Assembly (NCBI GenBank): GCA_026214975.1
Contig: JAOBSW010001131.1
Span: forward strand, 27,949 to 91,948
Direction: 5' to 3'
DNA from: Gentiana macrophylla
Lineage: Eukaryota > Streptophyta > Magnoliopsida > Gentianales > Gentianaceae
Length of the DNA: 64,000 nucleotides
Shown here: positions 34,944 to 47,284 of the stretch, piece after piece
Position numbering within the stretch: the stretch's first letter is position 1
Layout of the letters: every line of letters begins with the position of its first letter
Made by a program: the position numbers and the translations under genes
Notes under the pieces: model-generated
Databases searched by the model: none
Told to the model about the DNA's origin: nothing
The model's input: only the letters and a program-made list of their open reading frames with translations

Positions 34944-36767
34944 TGTTGGTCCATTGAAAAGGCTGACACAAGTTTTGGGGGGGGGGGGTGAATAAACTTG
35001 TCACCAAAAACGTGATATTTAAAAACAAATTTGGTTCAGTTTTAAACTTGTGTGGAGTTGAGCTAACTTAGCTGAGTATAAGTCAAACAGACTTATGCTT
35101 AAACTGAGTTATCCGGCAGCGGATTAAGTTTTAGCCTTTTTAACTGATCTTGTTGTATCTATGAAAAAGTTGATAAGCAAAAATGAATTTTGGTGAATGT
35201 CTGTTCGTGTGCTGTGTGAATATCAATCAGTTCTATATGCTTGAACAAACTGTATACAAACAATCACAAATACTGAAATGTAAATAACAATAAGTAAATA
35301 CGTAAAGTAAAGTATGAAAAGAAATTATAGAGGTTCCAGGTGTGTAATCTTGTCAGTCCTATCTTCCCCTGTGATGTAGGAGGAAAATTCCACTAGAACT
35401 CTTTGTGGTGGATCGGTTACAAAAAGTCCAAATCTGATAGTCCTCGACTAATCCCTAGCTTAACTATCTTAGCAACTATAGAACAGTTAGTATTGCTGCT
35501 CTGCAATTGCATGCACTGGTCCGTAAAGGGTTGAATTGCCTCTTCTCCAGCCCCACCAGAAACACAGTCTACCCTGAGTGCAAAAAAACTGTCCTAGGCA
35601 GATCCTAAACCGGATTGCTTCACAGTCTCAACCTTTGATTAAAATCAAAGTTGGGTTAAGAACCAAGTAAGTGATTCTTGCTTGTGGTTCTGCAAAGTGT
35701 AGATATCTTGATAAAATCTTTGTAGCTTAAACACTTGGAAGATTTCTTGATGTATTTTTTGTAAGCACGATGTTGATAGCAATTCAGATGAACAGAACTT
35801 AGGCTCAATAATTCTTGAATTCTTGGTATTGCGTTGTTTGATCCTTGTTGGTAAGTCCTCTATTTATACTATGTAATCGAACGTTCATCTTGTTTGAATT
35901 TTGAATTCTTCTATCAAAAGCTATATGGCAGATGTCAATGACCGTTCTGACATGTCAGTCCTTCATCCAATGAAAATGCTTGATATGTAACGTTCTGATT
36001 TTCATTCAGTTATTTGGATGTCTTCTTTTTAAACTGAGTGTCCTAACAAATGTCAGTTTTAACGCTTTTATAAACTGATTAGGTCAGTTTTCAGTTTTGA
36101 ACTGATTTAGAGCATTAACTGAGTTTTTACTCTTCTTCAAAACTTAGTACTCTTCTTTCATCTGTTTTTTTATTGACATAATCAGAGTACACCATAAAGG
36201 TTTAGTCATCTAAGATATCATTGTCCTTATGTATCTTAGGTCTTCATACAAGATCCATAAAGTCAGTTCAGGCCATCACAGACTCAGCTGAATTCTAACT
36301 TTACAGTCTCGTCTTTAGTCTTCATAACGTGTCTGTGTCCCTCAGTCTTCTTAACTGAGTTTGTCCCCTAAGCCTTCTTAACTCAGTTTGTCCCCTCATA
36401 CTTCTGTTTTTAGATAAGCCAACCGAATCTATGTCCCTTAGCGAACATACATTCTTCAGTTCTGAGTACATCTCAGTTTTTGGCTCTGAGTAAAACTTTA
36501 AGTTTGATGTGTTGTCAGTTTCTATATGATTTCCAATTTTCTACATGATTTCCAGTTTTCATTTCTACGACTCTCTATCTGTTACGGTGCTTGTCTGATA
36601 TAACCTATACAAAGATCAGACTCTAATAAATCTTCTACATTCAGTTCTAGGCATCTTTTAGCTTTTCACTATAACAACTAGTTTCAGCACTTCATCAATG
36701 AGGTGTAAACAAACAATTAAGTAAATAAAGATGAATCATCATCAAAACTCAAATTTTATTTCTAACA
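34944..36767 (-). repeat. Sirevirus S2 3' LTR
   Basis: On the minus strand it starts TGTTAGAAATAAAAT (36767) and ends GGACCAACA (34944), 1,824 bp. A purine tract complementary to ATTTCCCCCTTTTTG (36768-36782) precedes it. A TATA box TATAAATA is at 35861-35868 (minus). A C12 run (minus) near the end is at 34977-34988. It shares many blocks with the S1 LTRs but is a distinct family. Confidence 0.88.
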
Positions 36768-36782
36768 ATTTCCCCCTTTTTG
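36768..36782 (-). other. S2 polypurine tract
   Basis: CAAAAAGGGGGAAAT on the minus strand abuts the LTR start. S1 has nearly the same tract at 38905-38918. Confidence 0.85.
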
Positions 36783-36960
36783 ATGAATCCAAAACACTCC
36801 TTAAAAGAAACACTTGAAGATAACAACATAGTAAAAACAAAGTAAAACAGGATATATCATTAAAGTTCTCAAAAACTGGATCAAATTAAACAACTTATTA
36901 TATAAATGAAACATAGGCTTATTGAGCTTGTTGTGTAACTCTGACATACATCCTTTCTTT

Positions 36961-37250
36961 GTCATACAGCATATTCAGTTTCTAAAGCCATTTCTTGTTT
37001 GGTTAAGTCTCTGTTGTAATCCACTTGACGTGACTGCTTTCATTTCCTCCATAAGGCTAATTTTGGAAGACCATCATTGTTCTTGTAGTAGTCTTCAAAT
37101 TCTTCAATGTTGATCTTCATATGTTCTCTTTTGTCTTTGATTCCAAGTCTTTCTTCCAACTTTCTCATCTTCTTGTGTTCATACATCCTCTGTGAATAAT
37201 ATTTATCTGATAAGAAATCTATCAAGGATTCTTCAAAATTTATGTGCTTG
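36961..37250 (-). pseudogene. S2 ORF3, C-terminal end
   Basis: On the minus strand this is the end of the S2 third frame, separated from its beginning (50688-52834) by S1. It reads INFEESLIDFL, KMRKLEERLG and EEFEDYYKN, meets one TGA at 37040-37042, then continues in the same frame to a stop at 36961-36963. It is highly charged and probably helical. Removing S1 and one GCTTG copy puts it in frame with the 50688 side. Confidence 0.75.
37246..37250. repeat. S1 target-site duplication, left
   Basis: GCTTG directly before the S1 edge; the partner is at 50688-50692. Confidence 0.9.
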
Positions 37251-38904
37251 TGCTGGTCCCTTGAAATGGCTTTGGTTAAGTTTAGAGGGGGGGTGAATAA
37301 ACTTAACACTTAAAACTTTTGGAGTTAACAAACTCAAAGAACTTCAATGATCATTGATGCTCAATAGTCTGCTGACTATTGACTTTTACTAAATTTGTTG
37401 CAGCGGAATATATTTAAATTAAGCCTTAATACTTGTTGTTAAAATATGATACTAAGTATTAGATACTCAGTAGTGTATGTGTGTGAATCAGATGCTAGTT
37501 CAGTAGATTGATGTGCTAGATATACTATATGCAGAATATAAATGTAGAAAGTAAGTAGGCAGTTTTTATAGTGGTTCCAGGTGGTGTAATCCTGTACTCC
37601 TCTCTTCTCCTGTGATGTTGGAGGTAATTCACTAGAGATCTTTGATGTAGCTGTTACAAAAATCCCAAAGCTGTTTGTCCTTCACCAATAACTATGGCTT
37701 CACAAACTGAATACTTGGAACATGTAAGATTGCTGCTCCAAAGTCTTCCACTGGTCCTTGAAGGGTAGAATTGCCTCTTCACCAGATCCACCACAAAAAA
37801 CAGTCTTTCACACCTCAAAGGATGCTTCACTGTCTCAGCAGGTTTTTTGTAAAGAAAGATTGAATCAAGTAAGTGATTCAGCTTTCAGCAGCTTGATCAG
37901 GATGATATGATCAGCAGCTTGAGATCTTCAAGAGAGTAAACTTGACGTAGCTTGAAACCTGATTACACTTGAAACATTATACTGGATCAGTAGCTTTATG
38001 ATCAGTAGAGTCAGCAGGGTGACTTTATAGATAAGAATTTGAAGCTCAAGATTATCTGTTGTTATTCCTCAAAAATCATCGATCATCATTTGTATCTGAA
38101 TTAGGAGTCCTCTATTTATAGGTAGGAATCCTTGTGACTTATATTTGAAATTCAAATATAGCCGTTTCAGACTTGTCCCATCTTGACTTGCTTTTTTGAT
38201 TGTTTTAGGGTGAGACTGTCAAAATTCTTTTTGTGATATCTGATCATCCACCTTTGACTTGTATCCATTGGATAAAGGTCTGAATCATCCCAACGTCCCT
38301 TTAATCTTAACCATTGATTTGTTTGATAAAATCAGAGGTTGTTAGTTGTCCCTTTCTTTGTAGTCTTCCAAAGTAGCCTTTGAATAATTCGAAGTATATG
38401 TATCAGCAGGTTCCTGTGATCATAAGTCTGCTGAAGTATATATCAGTCAGCTGATCCATATTTTGCTGTGTTTATGAAACAATGCAGCTGACTTTTTTTA
38501 TCTAACTTTTTATTGTGAACTTAGACTACACCATTTGATCATAACCAAGTCCCAATCACCATTTAACTTATGGAACTTAGACCTTTTACACAAGGTATAT
38601 GTAATCATTTTAGGTCATCACAGACTTCCCTAAAATCTGATTCCATATCCTTGACTTTATTTACAAATTTTGATCCCTTAGCCTTCAATAACTGAGTTTG
38701 AGCCCTCAGCCTTCAGTCTTCCGCAGGTTCCTAACTACTCTTCTGACTCAGGTACCCTACTGACCATTACAGTGCTTGTTTCATCAAACCTATACAAAGA
38801 TCAAACTCTAATAATCCTATACATTTGATCTAGACATCTTTTTGCATTTCCTCTATAACAGCTAGTCTGGCACTCATCACTAAAACTTAAAAATAAGTCC
38901 AACA
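37251..38904 (-). repeat. S1 3' LTR
   Basis: On the minus strand it starts TGTTGGACTTATTTT (38904) and ends GGGACCAGCA (37251), 1,654 bp. The partner LTR ends GGGACCAACA, so the last TGTT/AACA match has one change. The TATA box is at 38113-38120 (minus). It is shorter than the 5' LTR, which carries small insertions and altered patches. Confidence 0.93.
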
Positions 38905-38918
38905 ATTTCCCCCTTTTT
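38905..38918 (-). other. S1 polypurine tract
   Basis: AAAAAGGGGGAAAT on the minus strand, immediately upstream of the 3' LTR. Confidence 0.88.
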
Positions 38919-39066
38919 GGTGATGATACCAATACCCTCCTTACAGCAAAAAAAAGATTAAAGACAAAAACAGAACAAATTTCAGTCATTTGTCATTATA
39001 ATCAATTTGTTCAAGAGTATTACAGTCTAGAATCAGCAAAAAATAAAGCATATGAAGTATGATGAT

Positions 39067-42000
39067 CTAGTGTCTTATTTCTCTTTCTTCTCTTGCCTTG
39101 TCTACTTGCTCTTGATAAGTTCTTATCTCTCTAATCATTTCTCTCATCCATACATTTTCAATAAGAGAGAAATCAACGTGAGGATTCACTTCTTTCCACC
39201 ATTTCCATGCTTCAGGTAGAGTAAGATTGATTTGATGTACTCTAAAGCCTAAACGCATGTATACTTCTTTGAATTCATTTAGTGATCCCTTTGCTGATGT
39301 GGTAGGTAAACTCCTTCCACCTCTTCGAGCAGCTCTCAAGGCCTTGACTCTTGTTTCCCAAAACTTGAGTCCCAGAAAGGAGTTCAACCCTTCATGAAAG
39401 CCCTTGTCATGATAAGGTCTCCTTTTGTTGTTGTATACCTTCTTGTATTCTCTAAAAAGATCATCAGTGAGTGTAAGTGTGCTAGGTGCATATTCTATGA
39501 ATGCATTTGTGTCATATTCCCATCTTTTCTTAGCAAAGATTCTGGCAGCCTGTTTTGCTACTGCTGTTTGGCTCTCTTCCCCCTTATTGACATCATCAAC
39601 AAAATGGGACAGTAAGCCATGAACACTCTCATGTGTGATGACTAGATTACTCAGTTGTCCTTCCATGATTTCAGTTCTAGTATCAACTACAGTAATCCTT
39701 TGTTGCATAGTCTACTCCAGAAGATTGATCCTCTCAGTAAGCTTAGGATCCAATCCAACAGGTTGAAGTGTTCCAGCAGCCTCAGCCACAACAGGCTTGG
39801 GTGCCTCAACAAGTTTGTCATGTTTTTTATGAAGAGATGTAAATTGGTCTTTCAAAAACTTGTCCTTCAGTGTATTACCTTGATTAATTCCTCTCACATC
39901 TTGGGTAAGGTCAGCAAGATCATACTGAGTGGAAGTAATATTGGAGGCAACTGTTTTTGTAGTCCTCCCTCTATTTTCCACCAGATTCATTAAATCTTCA
40001 AACCTTTTCTCTTGCCTATCAAGTTGAGTTCATAAACTGGTAATGTCACTCTTGACAGCCCTCAAATCCTCCAAGACATGTGCTGGTACCCCACCAGCCA
40101 TTCCTCCGTCCATATGTCCAGCAGACTCATCAGTAGGCTCCTCCACATTGTATTGTGCCCTATGTCTGCTGACAACCAAGGCATAGCTCATATCCCTTCC
40201 AGCAGGGTTAGGTCCTTGGAATTCCTCCAAGATAGGATCAAGAGCAGGTTCTTCAAAAACTGGTACAAATGCCAGTGGGGGATCATCATGAATATGTTCA
40301 TCTTCAGGCATTTGAAATTATTCATCACTGTAGTCATAGTCCAGCAGCTGTTCATCTTCATCAATAACAACAGTCTGCTGACTATCTTTCCCTTCAGTGA
40401 CCTTTCCTCCAGCAGACTCCACTACAGCAACCTGTTCAACAACAGAAGGGGTTTCCTCCAAACCCAAAGTTAGTTCCAACCTTTTTCCAGGTGCTGTTTG
40501 TACCTCAGCAACCTGTACCACCGGTTCCAACCTTTGTTCATGTGCTGTCTGATCCTCAGCAGCTTGAACCTCATGTACAAAGATTGCAGGGAATTCAGCC
40601 ATATTATCTAATTGAAATTCCTTATCATCAGCAATCCTTCGTAGAAGATTGGCAGTTTTGAATAGAGTGTCCTGAGTGTCAATCCATTCTTGATATTGAG
40701 CTGAATCCTCAGAACTGACATCAGGCTCACAATGATTAGTGACCCTCTCATCATCCAAATCTTCTGTTTGCTGGCCTTCAGCAGATTCACCACCATGAGC
40801 AGATTGTTCTGCTGCACCATCAGTAGATCTTTGACCAGTGGCTTCATCAGTTGTCCTTTTTGCCACTCCACAGGTCTCCCCAGGGAACATGGGGGGATCA
40901 TCATCGGAGTCAGATGAGTCATCACTGTCAGGTGTGTATTTTGGATCCTTGAACATAAATTTGGTGCTCTTTTTCCCTTCATCCAACAGATCCATCAGCC
41001 TATTCTGCAGCAAGATTGTATATACTAATTCCAATAGGCTGTCCACACTCAGCTGATCGAATGCCCATTCTTCAAATCCACTCATAGGATCAGCAGCTGG
41101 TTTCTATTTCTTGTAGAATCCAAACATCCATTGAAAATATCTTTGCACTCTTTTGAAGTTGGGATCTACCTTATCCTTCTTAGATGTCTGCTCCCTCCTT
41201 TCATATGGCATTGAGGGCTTTCTGGGAGCAGGTTGAGTACCTTGCTGACCTCCAAAGGTCTCAACTAGAAAGTTAAGAGTCTCCTCAACAGATGTTTCCA
41301 GGGCAGTAGGTTGCTCAGATTGTACATTAGTGCCTACTACCTCCATATGTTCCACACTGGGTTCCCCCTGACTAACATGCTCATCAGTAGGGTTAGCAGC
41401 AAACTGCTCTTCCCCCTGACTTCTTGCAGAACTTGCAGGGTCTTGTACCAGTGTACCAACGTCCACAGCAGGTGCTGACTCAATAGTCTGTTGTGGTTCT
41501 TCAACAAGTTTCTCAACAACAACTTGTGCGACTTCAGTAGGATCAACTGCCTCCATAGGAGAGGATTCAACAACATCTACAACAGGCTCAGGTACAGCAG
41601 TCTGCTGTGATTCTTCAATAGGTTGCTAAAAAACAATCTCTACTATCTCAGTGGGCTTGATAGTTGTTAGGGGCTTAGCCTCAATAGCCTCTCCTTCTTC
41701 TTCTTCCCTCTGAGTCTCCAAAATCCTCAACTGTTTCCCTTTGCCATGATTCTTTTTCTTGGCAATTTCCATCATTCTTTTGGAGAGTTCCTATGTTTCA
41801 ACTTCAGTAGCCTTCCTCTTTCTACTGAATTCTTTCTGTTGCTCCTTCAAAACTTCAGCAATAGTCTTCTTCTGTGCAACTATAGCAGGTCGATAATCTC
41901 ATTTCAATTTGGACCGTCAATGAGACTCTAGATTTGTCTTTGTTTGCTTCCTTGTTTTTCTAGGCTTTAACATTTCTGTTATCTTTCTTGTGTCAGCAGC

Positions 42001-42861
42001 CTTTCTCTTCTCAGCAACCTTTTTAGGTGCAGCAGGCTTTGCAACTTGCTTGACCTGCTCACCAGCAGCATCATCATCTCCACCATCATCATCACTTTCC
42101 GTGGCCTCCTCAACCACATCTTCATCATCATCTAATCCAGGAATAGGTAGCAACTTCTGGCTTGTATCTGGATTTGTTAATCTTTTCAGATGATATATCA
42201 GGTATCTGAAAATTATTCAACAAAGTCTGAATCAGTAGACCTAGGGGCTTGACTTTGGATTTCCTTATACCATCCCTATCCTCAATAAACATCTTTTTTA
42301 TGTAGTGTATAAAGAATCCAGCCCAATCAAACTTCATACTTCTACAGATGATGATTAACATGTCTATCTTTGGTCCAGACAGTGTATCTAAACTCCCAAT
42401 GAATCCCAAGATGGTCTTTGCAATCAATATGCTCAGCAGGTTGTACTCAAATCCAATATGCTTCACATTAATGCTTAGATTTGAAGGTATTGCCTCATTT
42501 GTCTTTATTGCATCCACAAATTTCACCCTTGGCAGATTCATTGCTTCTGGATTGGCTGGGCACCATTTCCAGGTCCAAAATGAAAGATTTCTCTCAACAG
42601 GTCTGAGGAAATTTCTATCTCTCTTCAATTAACTATCGTAGTGAAGGCCTCTCTACCTTCATGTATGAAAATATTCTTCCAGAATTCCAGTACATTAACA
42701 TATGAAATTCTTTCCAACCTTATATTGATAATGTTCTCCAAACCAGCAAACCGTCTGATTCTTCTTCCTATGTTAATGGCTAGTTCAGTAGAGTGACAGT
42801 CATTAACATAACCTCTTACACTTTGACTGGTGCCAATATGAACATCATCGTTGTTTGCCAT
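39067..42861 (-). pseudogene. S1 ORF3: long accessory frame downstream of RNase H
   Basis: On the minus strand an ATG at 42861 opens a frame of about 1,264 codons. It is interrupted by about ten nonsense codons (for example at 41917, 41104, 40318, 40030 and 39712) and by one pair of compensating shifts (about 42625 and 42128-42153). The first 230 residues look globular (NIGRRIRRFAGLENI, then HYIKKMF and LLIQTLLNNF). The middle is very rich in Glu/Asp, Gln and Val, with Lys-rich patches. The end is helical and charged (YKKVYNN, PEAWKWWKEVNPH, QVDKAREERE). No membrane segment or known enzyme motif is seen. The position is that of the Sirevirus envelope-like gene; function unknown. Three blocks are shared with S2. 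Confidence 0.75.
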
Positions 42862-43422
42862 GATAATTGAAAGAGATGAAGAAGAAATCTTTCAAATCTG
42901 TGTTCACGCAGTAATTTCAGAGAAATCGCATATTGAGAGTTGTGAGTGTGAGCTATGTGTTTATGTCTGTATATATAGACAGAGGTAGTTGTAACTGTCA
43001 GACCACTTAACTACGATTAAATCTGAGTGAATGCTATCCTGACACGTGGCCCATTACTTTTCCTTAACGTTTTGTAACCGTCAGATCGTGTAACTACGGT
43101 TACAATGATAAAATAAATATCCCGCCATTTGCTTTTTGACTTTGGTAAGTTTGACTGTGTAATGTTTCCTTCAGCAGGATTAGCATCAGTAGACTTGGCT
43201 CAGCAGCCTACTGATAAATGTGCCTCAGCAGCCAACTGATAGAGATACTCTGCTGATCTTCAATTCCTCCTTGTTTTGTTCAACTGATAATACAAGATGA
43301 AGTTTAATACCAATGATTGATCTGTCAAGTGAGCTCACCCTACATAGCAAAGACTAATCCCCTTGGTGAATTCCAGTACACTGCTGATAAAAGAAATATC
43401 AGTCAACTTTAATTATTCCAAG
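42862..43422 (-). other. S1 spacer between RNase H and ORF3
   Basis: About 560 bp without a frame. On the minus strand it has repeated GTAACCGTC/GTAACTGTC-type boxes on the plus face (43075 and 42990 areas), a TATATATA at 42970-42977 and a CT/CA-rich leader up to the ORF3 ATG. Its layout is that of a promoter plus 5' leader. Confidence 0.5.
42970..42977 (-). promoter_or_regulatory. putative TATA box for S1 ORF3
   Basis: TCTATATATACAGAC on the minus strand, about 110 bp before the ORF3 ATG (42861). S2 has TCTATATTTCTAC in the matching spacer at 52881-52892, 50 bp before its ATG. A shared TCTATAT core in two diverged spacers supports, without proving, separate transcription of ORF3. Confidence 0.45.
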
Positions 43423-43851
43423 TTATGTCCATAATTTAGCTAATCTTTCACTATCTAGTAGTTTAGTGAAAATATCAGCAAGTTGATCTTCAGTTGGGAT
43501 GTAAAGAACCACCACATCCTTCTTTTCAACATGATCTCTTATAAAATGATGTCTCACATCAATATGCTTGGTTCTTGAGTGCAAAACAGGATTTTCAGTA
43601 ATTGCAATTGCACTTGTGTTGTCACACATAATTGGAATTTCTTTTTCTTCAATCCCATAATCCCTTAACTGTTGTCTTAACCAAAGTATTTGTGCACAAC
43701 AACTTCCAGCAGCAATATATTCAGCTTGAGCAGTGGAAGTTGATATTGAATTATGTTTCTTGCTGAACCAGGAAACTAGTCTATTTCCCATCAACTGACA
43801 AGTTCCTGTGGTGCTTTTTCTGTCAATCTTGCATCCAGTATAATCAGAATC
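43423..43851 (-). pseudogene. S1 RNase H
   Basis: On the minus strand: DSDYTGC, TTGTCQLMG, WFSKKHNSISTSTAQAEYIA, GSCCAQILWLRQQLRDYG, PIMCDNTSAIAI, HIDVRHHFIRDHVEKKD and QLADIFTKLLDSERL. It degrades the RNA strand during reverse transcription. It shares the reading frame of RT and is separated from it by a TAA at about 43849-43851. Acidic residues expected at the active site (D of DSDY, E of AQAEY, D of CDN) are present. Confidence 0.92.
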
Positions 43852-45102
43852 TTAGTAGGATATAACTTTGAAGGTTCCATCTTTTGAGTACCAAATTCCA
43901 ACTTCCAAAGTCTCTTTTAGATACTTGAGAATTCTTTTCACTGCACCTAAATGACTTTCTTTAGGTTTTGATTGAAATCTTGCACAAACACCTACAGCAA
44001 AGGATATATCAGGTCTGCTGGCAGTAAGGTACAACAGACTGCCTATCATCCTTCTGTATATGGTCTGATCAACATCATTTACTTCTTTGTCTTCATCCAA
44101 CCTTATATTTGTACTCATAGGAGTTGATACCTTGATGCTGTTTTCCATACCAAACTTCTTCAGCAGCTCTTTGGTATACATGGTTTGATGAATGAAGATT
44201 CCATCTTTCATCTATTTGACTTGCAAAGCCAAAAAGTAATTCATTTCACCCATCATATTCATTTGGAACTTACTTTTCATCAGATTTGAAAACTTTTCAC
44301 AAAGTAAATCATTTTCAGAACCAAAAATTATGTCATCAACATAAATGCATGCAGTGAGGTGTCTCTCTTCATCGATTTTGAAAAGAGTCTTATCAATGGT
44401 ACCTTTGGTAAAACCATTGTCCACCAAGAATTGAGATAGGGTCTCATACCATGCTCTTGGTGCTTGTTTCAATCCATAAAATGCCTTGTTGAGTCTGTAC
44501 ACTTTATCTTCTTGATCTTTAACTTCAAAACCAGGAGGTTGCTGAACATAGACCTCCTCTTCAAGAATGCCATTCAAAAATGCACTTTTGACATCCATCT
44601 GATATACTTTGAAGTTTTTATAAGCATTATATGCCAGGAATAATCTGATAGCTTCCAATCTTGCAACAGGGGCATATGTTTCATCAAAGTCTATTCCTTC
44701 TGCTTGAGAATAGCATCTTGCTACTAGTCTGGCCTTATTCCTTACAATGGTACCAGATTCATCCAGTTTGTTTCTGTATACCCATTTTGTACCAATTATA
44801 TTTGCATGATTAGGCCTTTCCACTAGTGTCCAAACTTGATTTCTTTCAAATTCATTCAACTCTTCTTGCATAGAAATTATTATCCAACTGGATCTCGATA
44901 TTGCTTCTTCAACAACTTTAGGTTCCATTTGAGATAGAAAACATGTAAACATTGCTTCTAGTTGTCTTCTAGTCCTCACACCTTGCTGTATGTTGCCAAT
45001 AACTTGTTCAGCAGGGTGATCTCTTAACCATTGTGGATTTTGGTTAGTTTGATTCTCAGGAACATCATCTTGAGGGTCTCTCTTGTAGCATCGGGGGTTC
45101 AT
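43852..45102 (-). pseudogene. S1 reverse transcriptase
   Basis: On the minus strand from 45102: [73 protein letters not shown] and catalytic YVDDIIFG (residues 254-261). A TAG at 44212-44214 replaces a residue that is Gln in S2 (QVRQMD); the frame goes on with FIHQTMYTKELLKKFGM and [26 protein letters not shown] carries Cys where LVARGYSQ is usual. It makes cDNA of the element. Confidence 0.93.
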
Positions 45103-46560
45103 TAGATCCTTGAAGCCGCCTCGATTGTTGCATCAAGAGTGTTACCAGCAGGGTGTTCAGCAGGGGCAGAGTCAGAACCTTTTAAGTCATTGAACCTTTC
45201 CAAAACATTAACACATTCTTGATCAGTGACTTGTTGATTCTCAGAAGGTTCTGAATCTTCATCTTACATTCCAGTGAACATAGGTTCATCAAACACAACA
45301 TGTATTGTTTCTTCATGTTTCAGTGTCCTTTATTCAAGACCTGAATGCCTTGGTCGATGTAAGAGTATCCCAAGAAGATTCCTTCATCTGACTTGGGTTG
45401 GAAAGTCTTCAATTACTCCTAATGATTTAAGATAAAACATTTGCTTCCAAATGGATGAAAATAAGATATATTAGGTTTCCTTCCATTCCAAATCTCATAA
45501 GGTGTCTTCAGCAACTTCTTGTTCATTGAGGTTCTGTTTTGTGTATAGCATGTCGTATTAATCTGCTTCAATTCAAGACTTTTCAGGTAATAATGCTTCA
45601 CAAATCATAGTTCTTCCTGCTTCCTTAAGAGTCCCGTTCCTCCTCTCAGCAACCCCATTTTGCTGAGGTGTGCCAGCGGCAGCAAGTTGATGTAGTACAC
45701 CATTTTGTTCACAATATTCTCATATAACTTTATTGAGAAATTCAGTACCCTTATCTGATCTGATCTTCACTACTGTCACACTTTTCTCATTTTGCAATCT
45801 CTTCAAAAGTTCAGACAAGTTTTGAAGTGTTTCACTTTTCTTATTCATGAATACCACCCAAGTGTATCTTGAATAATCATCCACAACAACTAAAGTGTAT
45901 TTATTTCCTGTTACACTTGTTGGAGTCACTGGTCCAAATAGATCCATGTGCATCAGCTCCAACACTCTTTTTGTTGATTGCTTTGTTTTTGACTTGAAGC
46001 TTGATTTTGTCTGTTTACCTTGCTGACAAGCATCACATATAGCATCCTTCTTGAATGTGATCTCAGGTAAACCAATCACCAGTTTCTTCTTTACGAACTG
46101 ATTGATATCATCAAAATTTAGATGATTCAACTTCTTGTGCCATAACCAATTGAGTTCTGACTTGGTATGCACTATCAGGTAGGTTTCTAGAATTGCAGTT
46201 GACCAATCCACAACACACATGTTTTGTTGTCTTCTTCCATCCAACACAACTTGATCACCTCTTTCACTGATGACTGTACATGTACCTTTGTCAAAAGTGA
46301 CATTGTATCCCATGTCACAAAATTGTCCAGTGCTCAGCAAGTTGTAGTCCAGTCCTTCAACATATGCAAAATTCCTGATTGTTAGTCCATTTCTCATAAG
46401 TGTGCCATGCCCTCTTATGTAACCAGGTCTGTTCTTGTTTCCAAAGTTCACTCTTGGACCATCCTTTGCTACATAGCTTGACAGACAGTGCTTATTCTTT
46501 GTCATATGTCTGGAACATCCACTGTCAAAGTACCAGACACCCTACAAAACAAAATTAATG
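45103..46560 (-). pseudogene. S1 protease and integrase
   Basis: On the minus strand the protease motif WYFDSGCSRHMT lies at about 46500-46545, one stop after the gag linker. YVEGLDYNLLSTGQFC follows. The integrase has its zinc-binding LWHKKLNHL...CDACQQGK (H-H-C-C) block near 46030-46125 and the core with HMDLFGPV, VVDDYSRYTWV and RSDKGTEF (catalytic D-D-E) at 45730-45960. A stop stands at 45720; afterwards TPQQNGVAERRN, TPYEIWNGRKPN and SKCFIL remain readable to about 45420, and the rest up to the RT is decayed. It processes Gag-Pol and joins cDNA to host DNA. Confidence 0.9.
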
Positions 46561-47284
46561 CATTTTAGGTACCAAACCTGTTTGGGTCCATGATGGTTAG
46601 TGGTAAGCATGACCCTTGGCAAGTTCCCATAAGGTCTTCTTCTAAAGGTATCATACTTATGTTCATACATGTATTCCACACATCCATAAGGTCTAACATT
46701 TGGTTGTGTAGGATTCACATATACTTTCTGACTTTTTGGTATATAGTGCTGTTTGGAGTGATTTCTCTTGTTAGAAGCACTAGTATAACCATAGGTTTTG
46801 GTGTCTGTTAGGAATAGCCCTGTAATATAGAGTCTGTTGAGGTCCCTGCTGAGGTCTTATATAAGTCCTCTGCTGAGTCCTCTACTGATTCCATTGCCTA
46901 GGTTTTACCCTAGCAGTATGGTTATATCTGTTGTTTCTATCAGTGGGGGCAGGAATATTCCAATCATCATCAGTAGGGAATAGTCTACCTTTCCCCTTAA
47001 GATAAGTATCCCTGTAATGATTTACATTGTTGGGTTTAGGATTCTTATCCTTGGAATATTTCTGATTTTTACCCTTTTCTGGTTCAGCAGACTTGGTAGC
47101 AGGTCTGCTATCAGTAGGTCTAGAAGGTAAAACATTCCTACCTTTTGATTTATTCTTCTTGTTAGGTGCTGCTGACCTTTTTTGGCTTCTGATGTTGCTT
47201 TCTTTAAATTTTCTCAGTAGGCTTTACTGCCTCAGCAACCCTATTTGGAGTTGGATCTTGTGCAGGTACAAACTTAGGACCAAT
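46561..47284 (-). pseudogene. S1 gag-protease linker
   Basis: On the minus strand the sequence still reads as coding with stops: VNPTQPNVRPYGCVEYMYEH and HHGPKQVWY precede the protease motif, a layout typical of Sirevirus Gag-Pol (GPKQVWVPK). The upstream half is low in structure and rich in Ile/Asn/Thr. S2 lacks this segment altogether. Confidence 0.7.
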
